From NCBI GenBank assembly GCA_014621425.1, contig JAANBB010000127.1, positions 1 through 64,000 of the forward strand: a stretch of DNA of 64,000 nt, given 5' to 3'. The stretch comes from Cylindrodendrum hubeiense. Lineage: Eukaryota; Ascomycota; Sordariomycetes; Hypocreales; Nectriaceae. The notes below the pieces were generated by a model. That model saw only the letters and a program-made list of their open reading frames with translations, did not search any database and was not told the origin of the DNA. How positions within the stretch are numbered: the stretch's first letter is position 1; each line of letters begins with the position of its first letter. Below are positions 1 to 11,780 of the stretch, piece by piece. Made by a program: the position numbers and the translations under genes.

Positions 1-121
1 TTTTTTCTCATTTATTATCCCCGGCCCAAAATTTCAGTCGCGGGTTCTCTTACGCGAAACCCTTCCTTTCCTTCATCATCATTCTTTGTCGTGTCGTTGC
101 AAACAACACCCGGCATTAATC
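1..121 (+). promoter_or_regulatory. 5' leader of KAP123
   Basis: Pyrimidine-rich leader in front of the KAP123 ATG. The promoter lies outside the window. No TATA box is visible. Confidence 0.4.
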
Positions 122-3100
122 ATGGACAAGGAAAAGCTCGCCCAGCTGCTCCAGGGGAGTCAAGTCCGTAAGTGTTTACCCATCCCTCTCTGCGCTCTCT
201 GCGAACCGTCGGCTTCGCGTCGTCGGGAACCCCTCTCGACCCGGAGAAAGCTCTGCCTGCTTCTGCCTCGATGAACCCTGGCTAACCTTCTCCCTCCACA
301 GCCAACACGGAGCAGGTCAAGGCCGTTACCGCCGAGCTCCAGAAGAACTTCTACTCCCAGCCGGAGTCGCTGCTGGCTCTCGTCGAGATCTCCCTGACCA
401 ATGGTGACGCCGGCGTCCGACAGCTCGCCTCGGTCCAGGCCCTCCGCCTCGTGCCCAAGTACTGGGAGAAGACCCCCGCGGACCAGCGCCAGCTTGCCCG
501 AACCCACCTGCTCGATGGCGCCCTCAAGGAGTCAACGGCGGTTGTTCGCCACTCTCTGGCCCGTCTCGTCGCCGGCATCGTCAGCTCCGACATGGAGCAG
601 GGCGAGGGCGAGGACTTCCTGAAGCAGCTTCTGCCCCTCAACAACAGCGAAAACGTCGTTGCTCGCGAGGTTGGCTCTTTCCTGCTGTACGCCATGCTCG
701 AGGAGGACCCTACCCACTTCAGCGACCACACCCACCAGCTCCTCGAGCTGTTCCAGGCTCGCATTGAGGACTCCCAGAGCAAGGAGGTTCGCATCAACAT
801 CGTGCGTGCCATCGGCGCCATCCTCATGATTGTCGAGCCCGAGGAGGACCCCCAGGCCCTCAAGGCCATGCAGAGCTTCGTGCCCAGCCTGGTCAACATC
901 CTCAAGGCTACCGTCGAGGCTGAAGATGAGGAGAGCTACAAGATCGTCTTCGAGGTCTTCCACTCCTTCATCGCTTACGACTCCTCCCTCCTCGCCCTCC
1001 ACCTGCGCGATCTCCTCCAGTTCATGATTGACCTCGCCGTCAACACCAACGCCGAGGAGGATGCCCGATCCCAGGCCCTCGCCTTCCTCATCCAGTGCGT
1101 GCGTTACCGCCGCATGAAGATCCAGGCCATGAAGGACATGGCTGCCCAGCTCATGGTCAAGGCCATGCAGATCGTCACTGAGCTTGACTCTGAGGACGAG
1201 GACGACATCTCCCCTGCCCGCACTGCCATCAGCCTCATTGACACCCTTGCCAATGAGATGCCTCCCCGCCAGGTCATCATCCCTCTCCTTGAGCAATTCC
1301 CCAGCTTTGCTGCCCACCAGAACCCTCAGTTCCGTATGGCTGCCATGCTTGCTCTTGGCAACGCCGCCGAGGGTGCCCCCGACTTCATCTCTACCCAGCT
1401 CCAGCCCATCCTCCCCACCATCATCAGCCTGCTCTGCGACAGCGAGACCCAGGTCCGACACGCCTCGCTTGTTGGTCTGATCCACCTCGCCGAGGAGATG
1501 GCCGATGAGATGGCTTCTCACCACGAGGAGATCATCGCTGCTGTCCTCAAGAACCTCGAGGCTGCCTCCACTGCCGGTTCCGACAAGAAGAACGTCAGCA
1601 TCATCCGCTGTGCTTGCGGTGCTCTCGACACCTTCGGTGACGGCATTGACACCCAGATCATGGCCCAGTACGGCCCCAGCCTGATTGGCCCCATGGTCCG
1701 CCTCCTCGACCACGAGGACTACGGTGTCAAGGCTGCTGCCGCTTCTGCCATTGGTGCCATTGCCTCCTCCATGGAGAAGAGCTTCGAGCCTTTTTTCAAG
1801 GACGTCATGACCTCTCTCGGCAAGTTCGTCGGCCTCAAGGAGAACGACGAGGCCATGGACCTCCGAAGCTCCACCTGCGACAGTCTCGGCCGCATCGCCA
1901 CCGCTGTTGGCCCGGAGGCTTTCCAGCCCTACGTCATGGACCTCATGGCTGCCAGCGAGGAGGCTCTCCACCTCGACAACCCCCGTTTGAAGGAGACCAG
2001 CTTCATCCTGTGGTCCAACCTGTCCAAGGTCTACCACGAGCAGTTCGACCACTTCCTTGCCGGCGTCTTCAAGGGTCTCTTTGACTCTCTGGAGCTCGAG
2101 GAGGAGGAGATCGAGATCCCCGGTATCGATATCAGCCAACTCGGCGAGGGTCACATCGTTGTCGGTGGCAAGCGCGTCACTGTCAAGGCTCCCGGTAACG
2201 AGGACGACCTGACCATTGCCACTGGTGGTGATGACGACTGGGATGACATGGAGGACATTGATGATCTCGATGACGTCGGTGCCGTCACTGCTGTCGCTCT
2301 CGAGCAGGAGATTGCTCTCGATGTTCTCGGTGATGTCATCTCCAACTCATGCAACAGCGCCAACCTCGAGACCTACGTCGAGCAGACCATCCAGAAGGTT
2401 TCTCCCTTTGCGGAGCACACCTACGAGGGTTGCCGAAAGACTGCCATCTCCACTCTTTGGCGCACCTACGCCCGTGTCTTCCAGGTCTGGGAGGAGGGCG
2501 CTGGCGTCAAGTGGGAGCCTGGCATGCCCCCCAAGCACACTCCCCCTGCTTCTCTCATCACCATGGGCCAGGCCCTCCAGAAGGCCACCATGGGTATCTG
2601 GGCTGATGACAGCGAACGGTCAGTTTATTCCTCTTTCTTTGATTTCCTTCCCACTGCCAAAATGATGAACACTTCGCGTACACCCAGCTCACTCAGACGC
2701 AAATTTGCGGTTGCTGAGAACACGTTTGATCTACTTCTGATTCCATTGGCATCCTTCATCTTCAATTATCTTGCATTCTGTTGAAGCTTGATGCTAACTA
2801 TTCAATAGCTCTGTCGTCACTGACATCAACCGCAACGTTGCTGCTACCCTGAAGGCCTGCGGTCCCGCCGTCCTGGTCGCTAAGGACGGTATGCTGCAGG
2901 AGGTTGTGTCTGTCGTCGGTCTTATCATTACCCGATCGCACCCCTGCCAGCAGGACCTCGGAGACGAGGAGGAGGAGCAAGAGGTCGATGCCGGTTCGTC
3001 CGAGTACGACTGGCTCGTCATCGACACCGCCCTCGACGTTGTCGTTGGCCTTGCCGCTGCTCTGGGCACCGCCTTCGGCGAGCTCTGGAAGATCTTCGAG

Positions 3101-3745
3101 AAGCCCATCCTGAAGCTTGCCAGCTCCACCGAGGACCTCCACCGCTCCACGGCCGTCGGCACCATTGCCGAGATCACCAAGTACATTGGCGAGGCCATCA
3201 CCCCCTTCACCGAGTCTCTTGGCACTGCCCTTGTGCGCCGTCTTACCGACCCCGACCCTCTGGCCAAGTCCAACGCTGCCTACGCCATTGGCCTGGTTGT
3301 CCTGAACTCGGCCGACACAGCCAAGACCTTCCCTATGTACCCCCTTCTCTGGGAGAAGCTTGAGCCCCTCCTGACTGTCAACGAGATGCGCATGACCGAC
3401 AACGTTGCCGGATCTCTGTGCCGCATGATTATCAAGAACCCCGACAACGGCTTCGTTGCCCAGGCTCTGCCTGCTATCGTCAACGCCCTGCCTCTTACCG
3501 AGGACTTCGAGGAGAATGCACCCATCTACCAGTGCATCTACAAGCTCTACGAGATCTCGAACCCCACCGTCGAGCAGCTGACTCCCCAGCTGATTGGCAT
3601 TTTCGAGAAGGTCCTCAGCCCCCCTGAGGAGCAGCTCGAGCAAGATACCCGCGAGACCCTGCAGCGCACGGTGCAGGTCTTGTACAAGGCCAAGCCCGAC
3701 CTCCTGGCCAACAACCCTGGCCTGGTGAAGCTGGCTGGCCTGTAA
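122..3745 (+). CDS. KAP123: Importin beta-4 type karyopherin (KAP123)
   Basis: Spliced CDS join(122..167,302..2618,2809..3745), 1099 aa. It is a HEAT-repeat karyopherin that, by family, imports ribosomal proteins and histones H3/H4 through the nuclear pore and releases them on RanGTP. The reading frame shows continuous helical HEAT repeats, an N-terminal importin region, and an acidic Asp/Glu-rich loop (about residues 660-690) before the C-terminal HEAT block, as usual for Kap123/IPO4. Length matches the family (about 1,100 aa). Intron 1 has GTAAGT...CAG and intron 2 has GTCAGT...TAG with a GCTAAC branch point. The ATG at 122 starts the typical short first exon (MDKEKLAQLL). The next gene is convergent. 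The splice frame is continuous and identity is secure. Confidence 0.93.
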
Positions 3746-4454
3746 AGGCGCAGTTATGAGAATTGATGACGGCGAAAAGGAATACGACCCGTGTTGACCG
3801 TGATGAAGACGGAACACGAGGCCATGAATGATGACGAAGATGTTTACGCACATATGACGGGTGCATGATAGAATAAATAACGCGTGGGAGGTCTTGTCTA
3901 GATACCAAAAGACCTGAGACCGGGAGACCAAAAAGAGTCTGGGACGGTCTGGCACGGAACGGGACTTAGCGTTGTGGAATTTTCTCACATGATGAGAGTA
4001 TTGGGAACAAATGGAATAGACCATTGGAGAACCACTCAACCGTTTGCCACCATGATATGTGAATGCTTGTTGATTGAAATCTGTTGCTTCGAGTACAAGC
4101 AAGGTCTGTTTTGACTTATACTGCTCCGGCTCACTTGGCCGTTGCTGCTATGTATATTCTGTTGCTGTTGAGGGAGGCATGATTCATCCATCCCACGACT
4201 ACCCTAACTCGGCTCGACTGCCATGCAGTCATTGAAAACAATCCATTCCCAAAGTGACAAAACTCCTTCCAAAGGCGTCCAAAGTAGCTGAAAGAAATAT
4301 CAAATCAATTCCCGCCTAGAATTACCTAGCAGCCCGTAACGCCGTCGCACTTCCGTATATATATGCATGGTACCAGCCCGGTCTCATCGCGGGCTTCAAG
4401 TCGAAACGATGAAATATGCAACCTCTATCAAGGTGTAATCAACAATGCAAACGC
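3746..4454. other. Convergent 3' intergenic region
   Basis: Holds the 3' UTRs of KAP123 (+) and the TAPT1-family gene (-). AT-rich polyadenylation-like stretches such as AATAAA-like GAATAAATAA near 3870 are visible. No further coding sequence is supported. Confidence 0.5.
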
Positions 4455-7400
4455 CTACCAGATGCGCTTCGCGACCATTTCGTACCGCGATACCCCTTCG
4501 TAGTCGGTCTCGGGCTTCTTAATCTTGATGGAGGAGCCCGACGGCCCCTTGCCGCCCTTCAGCCCCTCTGTCTTGTCGGCGTGGATCCAGCGCTGGCGGT
4601 CGTCGCCGACCTCGATGTGGCCGAAGCCACCCGTGCGCTTGCTTCCGGGCGTCTCGTAGGTGTCGTGCTCGGCCTGGCCGTGGGCGATTTGGTGCTCGGC
4701 CTGCTTCATGCGGGCGTAGCGGTTGCGGGCGTACTTGAGCAGGACCATGCCGAGGAGCAGCTTGAGGATGAGGAGGACGAGGAAGGCGATGAAGAAGACG
4801 ACGATCATGGTGACGGCGGCGATGGCGTCGTCGGATGTCCAGGCGTACCAGGAACGCGAGTTGAGCGGCGAGCCGTAGGGGTAGCCGTAGGTGGCGCGGC
4901 CGAGCGAGTCGCGGATGAGCGTGTCGAAGCGGTTGAGGGCGGCAATGACGGCGGGCGAGGACGGCACGGCGGATTCTTCGGTGAGGGATGTCTGCGTGGA
5001 TTCCGGCATGGGCATCGGCAGGTGGGTGGAGAGAAGCATGTGGTACGTCTGGATGGAGGCGCGGATGAAGAGGCACGAGAGAGGGATAACGGCGAGGCCC
5101 AGGCGCCGAGTTAGAGAGGGAGTCATGAATGCCTAGAGAGGTGTTAGTACAAGATCGAGTTGCTAGATCTAGGGGGCACAAACGTTGGTATAGTAATCCT
5201 TGCAGAGGATGTCAAGGATGCGGCTGTAAAATGCAGGCTTAATGTTGTTGAACTTGGTCACGTAGGCGTGTTTAATGGTATCGACCAGCATCTCACTGCC
5301 AACAACGATGAGGAACGGTGATAGAACCTCTCCTGACATGAGCCACGAAGGTAGCACGGTGAAGGCGTGCGGAAGGATGGATGGGTTGTGCAGAGGGAGT
5401 GCACCAGAGGCCTCGTCAAAGGTAGGCTCGGAGCCAGCGCCGGGGATCGAGAGACCGCCGACCTCGACAACATTGCGCATGCCGATGATGAGAAGCATGA
5501 TCCAGAGCTGGAACCGCTCGACAATGTCGGCACACGTCAGCTGAAAGAGGTTGTCCTTTTCGAAGCGCTTGAAGACGGTGCTCTTGATCTCAACAAACTG
5601 GTTGGATAGGAGAAGCGTCAGGAGGGCGTTGGAATACGAGTTGACGGCCACGTTGAGCGTAATGACTTGGTAGTACAAGGCGATGGAGTGCAGGCAGCAG
5701 TAGGCAAGCGCCAGCAGAAACATGCCCATAGGCAGGAGAACCTTGGAGCGCCCCGAGGCATTGCGAGACAACGTCTCGGCGCTGAAAAGGCACTCGAGGA
5801 TGTCCTGGCCGAGCGCTGAAAGAAGGCGGTCGCCTACCTCGAGGATGTTGTAGATGACGTAGAGCTTGATGGCGGACTGGGCGCGGATAAAGTGGTACAT
5901 GCGGCTGGCATCGAGCGTCATGAGCGCCATGGAGCTGCACACAATGACCAGGCCCTGGAGCAGATCGGCCTTGTGGAATGCAGACAAATTGGATGGCATG
6001 GACTTGGTTCTCCTGTGACGGAACACGCCCGATCTAGGGCCGCGATTCTGCGCTGGGATCTTGAACCGGCCATTGCCGTTGCCATTAGCTCGGTGGTCGA
6101 CACTCCCGTTCTGCGATGTGTTCGAGGCGCTGGAGAGTCCGCGAGGACGGCTGTCGCTGCGAGACCTCTCGTCTTCAGACTGGTCGCCAGCCTGTGATCG
6201 ACTTGTACTTGTCCGTCGACGCTGCCAGAGTCTCCCCAGACCGCACCACACGAAGTCGACGACAAACTTGACTTCCTTGCCGACAACATATGCCCACCAT
6301 CGAATCAGCACACCAAGGGCCAAGAAGAACCGGACAGGCAGGATGGTGAAGTTGTAGAGCCAAGCGTCCAGACAGGCGAGGGCGCCGAAGTGCAGGGTGC
6401 GCTCGAGGTATGAAGGAAGGAGCAAGACGTTCTTGAGCCGCTCGAATTTGACCACATTGGATTCGTACGGGATATCGTAAGCGTGGGATTGGTGGATGTA
6501 GAGGGGGCTCGGTCGCTGTGCGGCAAGCTCGAGCTGGAGATGCGTGGGTAGTGACATGGGAGGAAGAGGAATAATGGGCGGCAGCGGCGACTTGGGCGGT
6601 CGGAGGGTTGAGGATGTGTCGGGCTGTTGTATCGGGATTGCCGTCGCCGGATTCGAGCGGCTCGGTCGAGTTGGAGACGTTGCAAGCCCTTCGAGGTTTA
6701 GGTGAAGCAAGGGAGGCCGATTTGCGGAGTTGAAGGAGGAGTATCGGCGGGCCGAGGGCAACGCCGATCCGGGACCCTCACCGGCGAGCTCCCGACTAGT
6801 AGGCGGCGTCGAAACGGTCCGAGGGGCCGGAGACGGGCGGCGCTGAACATCGCGAGTACTTAGGGCGCTGGATGTGCGCGCCTCGATTCCGAGCCCGTGA
6901 GGTCGGAGCTGGAGGTAGTCGGAATGGCGTCCGAGGTCCGGTTGGTGAAGCATAGACTGGCGGATGGCCTCGCGTTGGTCGGCGAAGCGGGCGATGGACT
7001 CCTGGTCGATGGAGCCGCGCTGGGGCGCAGGAGCAATGGGGAGAGACTCGGGAGCGCTCGTCAGGCGTTGCATGTCGTTGGCGGAGAGGCGACGGACGTG
7101 GCCTTTGCTGTACCTCGAGGAATTGCTTATTGTGCTGCTTCGACTGCCTCGTCCGTGCAACGCCTCGCCTCTGTCCTTGTTGTCGCTGTCCTTGTCCGAC
7201 TCCCAATTCCAAGACCTTTCTACCACGGTGTGTCGCCGGTGGTGATCCGCCTCTTCATTGGTATCTTGCCCGTCATCTTCTACTGCGGGATCGGAGATGG
7301 AAGACGAGTTGGACGTGGGCCGCTGAGGGCTGACGCTGCGGTGAGAGTCATCTTCCGAGGAGCGCTCCTCATCGGACGAGGGCGGAGGTAGTGACGTCGT

Positions 7401-7652
7401 CGTGTCGGTAGTGGTGGTTGAGTTCGAGACTGGGGTCGGAGGCTGGGCGGCGGGACGAGGCGGTGGAGTGACGGCGTTGAGGGGGCTTATGGATGTCGAG
7501 ACTGCAGTTGAAGCGGCTGACGTCGAGAGTTGGCGATGACGCTGGCCTGGAGACGCAAGCGGCGGTGAGAGCGGCAGTGCCGGCGGCGGGATGTGTTGAT
7601 GAGGATACTTGTGAGGATGGCGAGACTTGATCGAGTCCACGGAGGCGGCCAT
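4455..7652 (-). CDS. TAPT1/EMP65-family multi-pass membrane protein (DUF747)
   Basis: Spliced CDS complement(join(4455..5132,5184..7652)), 1048 aa, with one 51-nt intron (GTTTGT...TAG). The N-terminal 380 or so residues are Ser/Pro-rich and disordered. The DUF747 core then runs from the FERLKNVLLLPSYLERTLHF block through the IKLYVIYNILEVGDRLLSALGQ block to the C-terminal exon, with about seven or eight hydrophobic segments. The second exon supplies the last two segments and a soluble tail. Family members (yeast Emp65, human TAPT1) are ER membrane proteins; Emp65 works with Slp1 in soluble-protein stability and folding. The ATG at 7652 has a good context (GGCCATGGCC), while the longer frame upstream has only TTG. 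Function in this fungus is inferred from family only. Confidence 0.85.
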
Positions 7653-8728
7653 GGCCAGGTCCAAGTCCAAGTCGAGGGCCCATTCACCGGTTGGATGCCG
7701 AGCACGTCAGGGTCATGCCTGCTGCTTGTCTCGCGGCTGGTGGTGTTCCTGCGGTGGTTCCTGCGGTTTGCCGTTTCTGCAGTATAGGACTCGCTGCAAT
7801 GGAACGCTCCAATGATGGTGGCCAATGGGTGCGGCGGGTTCAAGTTTGGAGCCTTTTGTCGGTGGTGGTGATGATAGATGATAGGGTGGGATTCCCACCA
7901 AGAACCCAAGAAAAGCGAGACGGCAGATGGCACTGGCAAGATATTCATTCGTCGGTGGTTGGCTGGCGCCTCGCTAGGGGCCAGACACGGCGGGGCCTTC
8001 AGTGGGGGCCGAACTCCGCTACAGTGGTCAACAGTGGAGGCGGGGGGTTCGCGCAAGCCACCCGGGGGCCCGTGACCCACTGCATCACCCCCCTGAGCGA
8101 AAACTGCCCAGGTGGTCAGGAGCCCTGGGGAGTGCGGGAGGCCACTGAAACAGGAGAGACACGAGAGACACGAGAAACGGGAGGGACCCGTCCGGAATGA
8201 GTGGGGGGTGCTAGGTGAGAAACCGTCCGCTGTCGCATCCGCCGCGTTGGAAGCGTCACGCTGTGGCAATAACCTCGAGTTCAATTGCATTTCATCGTCT
8301 GTTACGAGCATAGTCGCCGATAAAACCAGTTAGTTGGGGTAGGGCTACGAACGGCATGCGGCTGGTGCTGGGATTAGAACAGGGTCTGGCGCCCCCGCTT
8401 GGCCCCCATCGGAATCCCCTTGATCATGGTGACGTCGCCGGGTTGGGCACCACGTTGGTGGTCGTGTGCTTGATACGATATGTGATTGCCATCAAGTGAT
8501 CGGTGAATGATGGGATGGGTCGTCACTTATCACAGACATCCAAGATCAAGGCATCTGGATAATGGGTGCCTGGGCTGCACGTGACGGGCATTTGAGGATG
8601 CCTTGGGAATCAACCACTTGTCATCATGAAGCTCCTACGGAGTAGAATCCAGGCATCCTTCAACTCTATTAGATCCGTGCACTCACATCATCACCATTGA
8701 TGCCTTCTTTCCCATCCGTCTAGTCCTC
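7653..8728. promoter_or_regulatory. Divergent promoter region, TAPT1-family gene / phosphoesterase
   Basis: About 1.1 kb between divergent starts. It is G-rich near 7850-8220 and includes purine-rich repeats of GAGACACGAGAGACACGAGA type near 8155-8180. No TATA box is clear and no coding frame looks real. Confidence 0.4.
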
Positions 8729-9640
8729 ATGTTCGGGCCGCCATCATCCGCGCTTGAAGACCTTCTTCGCCGCCCTCGCCGAACTGCATGGCAGGAGTTC
8801 TGCCGCTCTCCTCTAGTCTTCCTTACCTGCAAACTATATTCTTGGCGTCACGCCGCTCCCGCCGCTCCTAGCTTCATCCCGGTTTCAGTCGTGTGCATAT
8901 CCGACACCCACTGCAGCCAGCCTTTACTTCCCGACGGTGATATCTTGATCCATGCCGGCGATCTCACTCATTCGGGATCCTTCGAGGAGATCCAAGCCGC
9001 GCTGACCTGGCTCGGAAAACAGCCCTTTGAACACAAGATTGTTGTCGCTGGAAATCATGACCTTTTGTTGGACGCCTCTCGAGATGCCGGCGCTACAGAA
9101 CCTTGCTTGACCAGAGCAAAACTCAATTGGGGTGATATCATCTATCTCGAAGACACTATCCAAATCATCAAGTGCGCAAATGGCCGTCACTTGCGCGTGT
9201 ACGGAAGTCCCAAAACTCCCCAGAATGGTAACTGGGCCTTTCAGTACCCCCGCTCGCAAGATGTCTGGAGCAAAACAGTCCCAGACAATGTTGACATTCT
9301 CATCACCCATGGGCCCCCACGATGTCACCTGGACTTGTTGAATCTCGGGTGTTCACACCTCCTTCAAGAATTATGGCGCATTCATCCGAGACTTCACGTC
9401 TTTGGACATGTCCACGAAGGCCGGGGTTGCGAATGGTTATCGTTTGACGACTTACAAGCCGCGTATGAGCGCCTCGTGCTCGCAAAGGGAGGATTCCGCA
9501 ATTTCCTATTGGTTTGCAAGGAGTTCATCACTTCGTTCCTCAGACCAAAGCCGGAATCGACAAGTCTACTGGTGAATCCTGCAATTGTGGGTGGACTTCG
9601 CGACACTGAGAGACGAAGGGCGATCAAAGTCGTTATTTAA
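8729..9640 (+). CDS. Calcineurin-like metallophosphoesterase (MPPED/239FB type)
   Basis: Single exon, 303 aa. The metallophosphoesterase signature is complete: SDTH (D59, H61), AGDLTHSG (D78), GNHD (108-111), an ITHGPP block and FGHVHEG near the C-terminus, in the order expected for a two-metal active site. The spacing and the FGHxHEG ending match the MPPED1/MPPED2 (239FB) branch common in ascomycetes as intracellular single-domain enzymes. No convincing signal peptide is seen; residues 1-45 are basic and not strongly hydrophobic. Substrate is unknown; related enzymes cleave phosphodiesters such as cyclic nucleotides. ATG at 8729 is the first in frame. The 3' end is only 85 bp from the convergent dienelactone hydrolase stop. 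Confidence 0.87.
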   Translation: MFGPPSSALEDLLRRPRRTAWQEFCRSPLVFLTCKLYSWRHAAPAAPSFIPVSVVCISDTHCSQPLLPDGDILIHAGDLTHSGSFEEIQAALTWLGKQPFEHKIVVAGNHDLLLDASRDAGATEPCLTRAKLNWGDIIYLEDTIQIIKCANGRHLRVYGSPKTPQNGNWAFQYPRSQDVWSKTVPDNVDILITHGPPRCHLDLLNLGCSHLLQELWRIHPRLHVFGHVHEGRGCEWLSFDDLQAAYERLVLAKGGFRNFLLVCKEFITSFLRPKPESTSLLVNPAIVGGLRDTERRRAIKVVI

Positions 9641-9725
9641 TTGAAAGGAATTATAACTAGGTCTTTTCGGTGGACACTCGAACAAAACTCCCGCCTCTTG
9701 ACAGTGGTATAGTCATCTCTGTTCT

Positions 9726-10654
9726 CTACAGAATATGCTCATCGAACCACGCAATCGCCTGGAAAAACGCCTGCTCCTTGGCAAACTTTTGCGCGGGATC
9801 CTTCATGTCGCCGCGCACCGCGAAACCGTGTTCCACACCCGAGAAGACGTTGATCTGCCACGGCCGGCCGCTCTTGGCCAGGATCTTCTCTGTCTCGATT
9901 CGTTTCTCGAAGGGGAAGATGTGGTCAGTCTGCGCCGCGGCGATCGAAAGGGGTCCGGTGATGGACACGAGCTCCTCCTCGGTAACGAAAGATGGGTGCG
10001 CGAGGAAGCCGGCATCGATGCCGTCCTTGAAGTTGCGAACCACGTACTAAATCATCATCATGAGCCATCTTGCATATGCACTATACCGGAGTCGACAAGC
10101 ACTCACCTTGGCACCTAGGCAGTATCCGACCGCTCCAATCTTGGTAAGACCCAGGTCCTTGAGCGCCTTGACACCCGCCACAGTGATGGGGTCAGTCTGC
10201 GCCTCCGTGTGCGGGTTGCCGCCGGTCGAGCCCCCGGCCAGCCACGTCATGATGTTGAAGTCGTCGGGTCGAGGGTTCGGGCACTGGTCGCCGTTGAAGA
10301 AGTCCGGGATCAGGCATGTGTAGCCGTTGGCGGCGTACTGGTCCGCCATCAACTGGCTGTTGGTCCAGATGCCGAAGATGTCGGGCACGTAGAGGATGCC
10401 GGCGTCCTTGTGCGCCTTGCCCGCGGGAGGCGTCGCGAGGTAGGCATTGATGGTGCCGTTAATCTTGATGAACTTTCCCGTGGGTTCGCCCCTGGTAGCC
10501 AGGTCAGCCGGCCGTCAGTTCAACTTGTCGTGGCAAATTGTGCGATTGTGTCTCAATCTCAACATTGCAGGGTCGCAAAGCGAAGAGTGCGGGGGAGCTC
10601 TTACTCGTGGCGGACTCCGACAGAGCAGCACTGTCCAGGCGGGTTTGAGGCCAT
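9726..10654 (-). CDS. Dienelactone hydrolase family protein
   Basis: Spliced CDS complement(join(9726..10046,10107..10491,10605..10654)), 251 aa. An alpha/beta-hydrolase of the dienelactone hydrolase (carboxymethylenebutenolidase-like) family. The catalytic triad can be read directly: Cys141 in GYCLGAK, Asp186 in AAQTDHIFPF, His218 in GVEHGF. The nucleophile is cysteine, as in true dienelactone hydrolases. No signal peptide, so cytosolic. The first exon (MASNPPGQCC...) is only 50 nt and is supported by GTAAGA...CAG; the second intron is GTGAGT...TAG. A TATA-like element lies about 130 bp upstream. Many fungal paralogues are of unknown substrate; a role in ring-cleavage lactone or xenobiotic ester hydrolysis is family inference. 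Confidence 0.88.
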
Positions 10655-10778
10655 CTTGTCTATTGGATCTCTGAAGAGTCGCGATTCGGATCAATTGAAC
10701 AAGAGCGCTGGTAAGAGAGTGATGAGATGGATGCCAAGAGTTCAGGGACGCTTCTTAACCTCGGGGTGCCTCGGCGGA

Positions 10779-10790
10779 CCTTATATACAC
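10779..10790 (-). promoter_or_regulatory. TATA-like box of the dienelactone hydrolase gene
   Basis: The minus strand reads GTGTATATAAGG, about 130 bp upstream of the ATG at 10654, a normal position for a fungal TATA element. Confidence 0.45.
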
Positions 10791-11780
10791 TGCCGTTTTC
10801 CGATCCCGGTCCCCACCAAGTGACGCAACCGCCCCAAACATCATGTCGAATACGGAGATAAGGCGAACAAGTTGTCTTTAATAAGTGAGGGGACATCCAC
10901 CAGGAAAAAACATAGCTAAAGAATCAATTATCCCACCATGACGGTTGAATCCTGCCGAATCGGTACCGGTTCCCGACCCTGCCCCGCCAGCCGCTGGAGT
11001 GCTGGAGGGGTCCAAGTGTTAGCCCGGCTTTTCACGCCTACGGGTTGCTTAGAAAGCACTAGAGATAATCTCTCATTCGGGCCTTCGTCGTTACTGCTGT
11101 GGATAGTTCTTTGTTCAACGATGCAAATCTGCATTTAAGCCGTTATTCCCGGGCATTGTCCTACTGACACTACGGAGTACTCTCCACGAAATCAGGGCTA
11201 AAGGAATCTGGGTTAATCCCGGCGATATGAAGCAGTAGTTCCGGTCCCGGGATGCTCCTGGTGGTATTTACAACGGATAGCAGATGCAAACTCGATTTGC
11301 CGGCATTGACATGTCGAGGCGGGCTTACAGGCTGAGGCTGTCGCTGTGGCAGCCCAAAAAAGGTGCCCCGCCTCAAGTAACGACGCCTCCTGCATTGTCA
11401 GCAAACAATGGCGCTGCGTATTCATATCATCCTCATCGCGTTGTGTGACAAACATGTCGCTAGTTACTCATCATGCGGGGGGATATGCGTGAGATACAGC
11501 AGCAGAGCCAGAGTCTAATGAATGCCCAGGTGTGGTTCCGGTCGAGGTTGGAGTTGACGATGGCTCTGCGCTTCGCTGACACGGCGGCGAGAGGGCGACT
11601 ATTAATAGTGCAGATGCAATCTCAGGCTGCGACGTGGATATCCTCTCCTCCGGCGCATCAGCTCGGTGGTGAAACGTCGGAACCCTCCCTCTCGGCATTG
11701 TGTGAGGAGTAGTCATGTCATGGTGCCATTGATGGTGCAGCGCATAGCTCGTATCATGCGGTGGCGTCGAGCTACCTTGC
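10791..11780. other. Intergenic region, no gene seen
   Basis: About 1 kb between the dienelactone hydrolase promoter and the 3' end of the zinc-finger gene. Short open frames here have no recognisable domains or sensible splicing. Nothing further is supported. Confidence 0.4.

Noticed and set aside
532..2154. 540-codon open frame on the minus strand
   Set aside because: It is antisense to KAP123 exon 2 and arises from the strong codon bias (Leu/Glu-rich mirror) of a highly expressed gene; no domain.
2798..4102. 434-codon minus-strand frame over KAP123 exon 3
   Set aside because: Antisense shadow of exon 3 extending into the 3' UTR; low-complexity Leu/Gly composition and no domain.
4416..5114. 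232-codon plus-strand frame
   Set aside because: Mirror of the last exon of the TAPT1-family gene, which is supported by splice frame and membrane segments.
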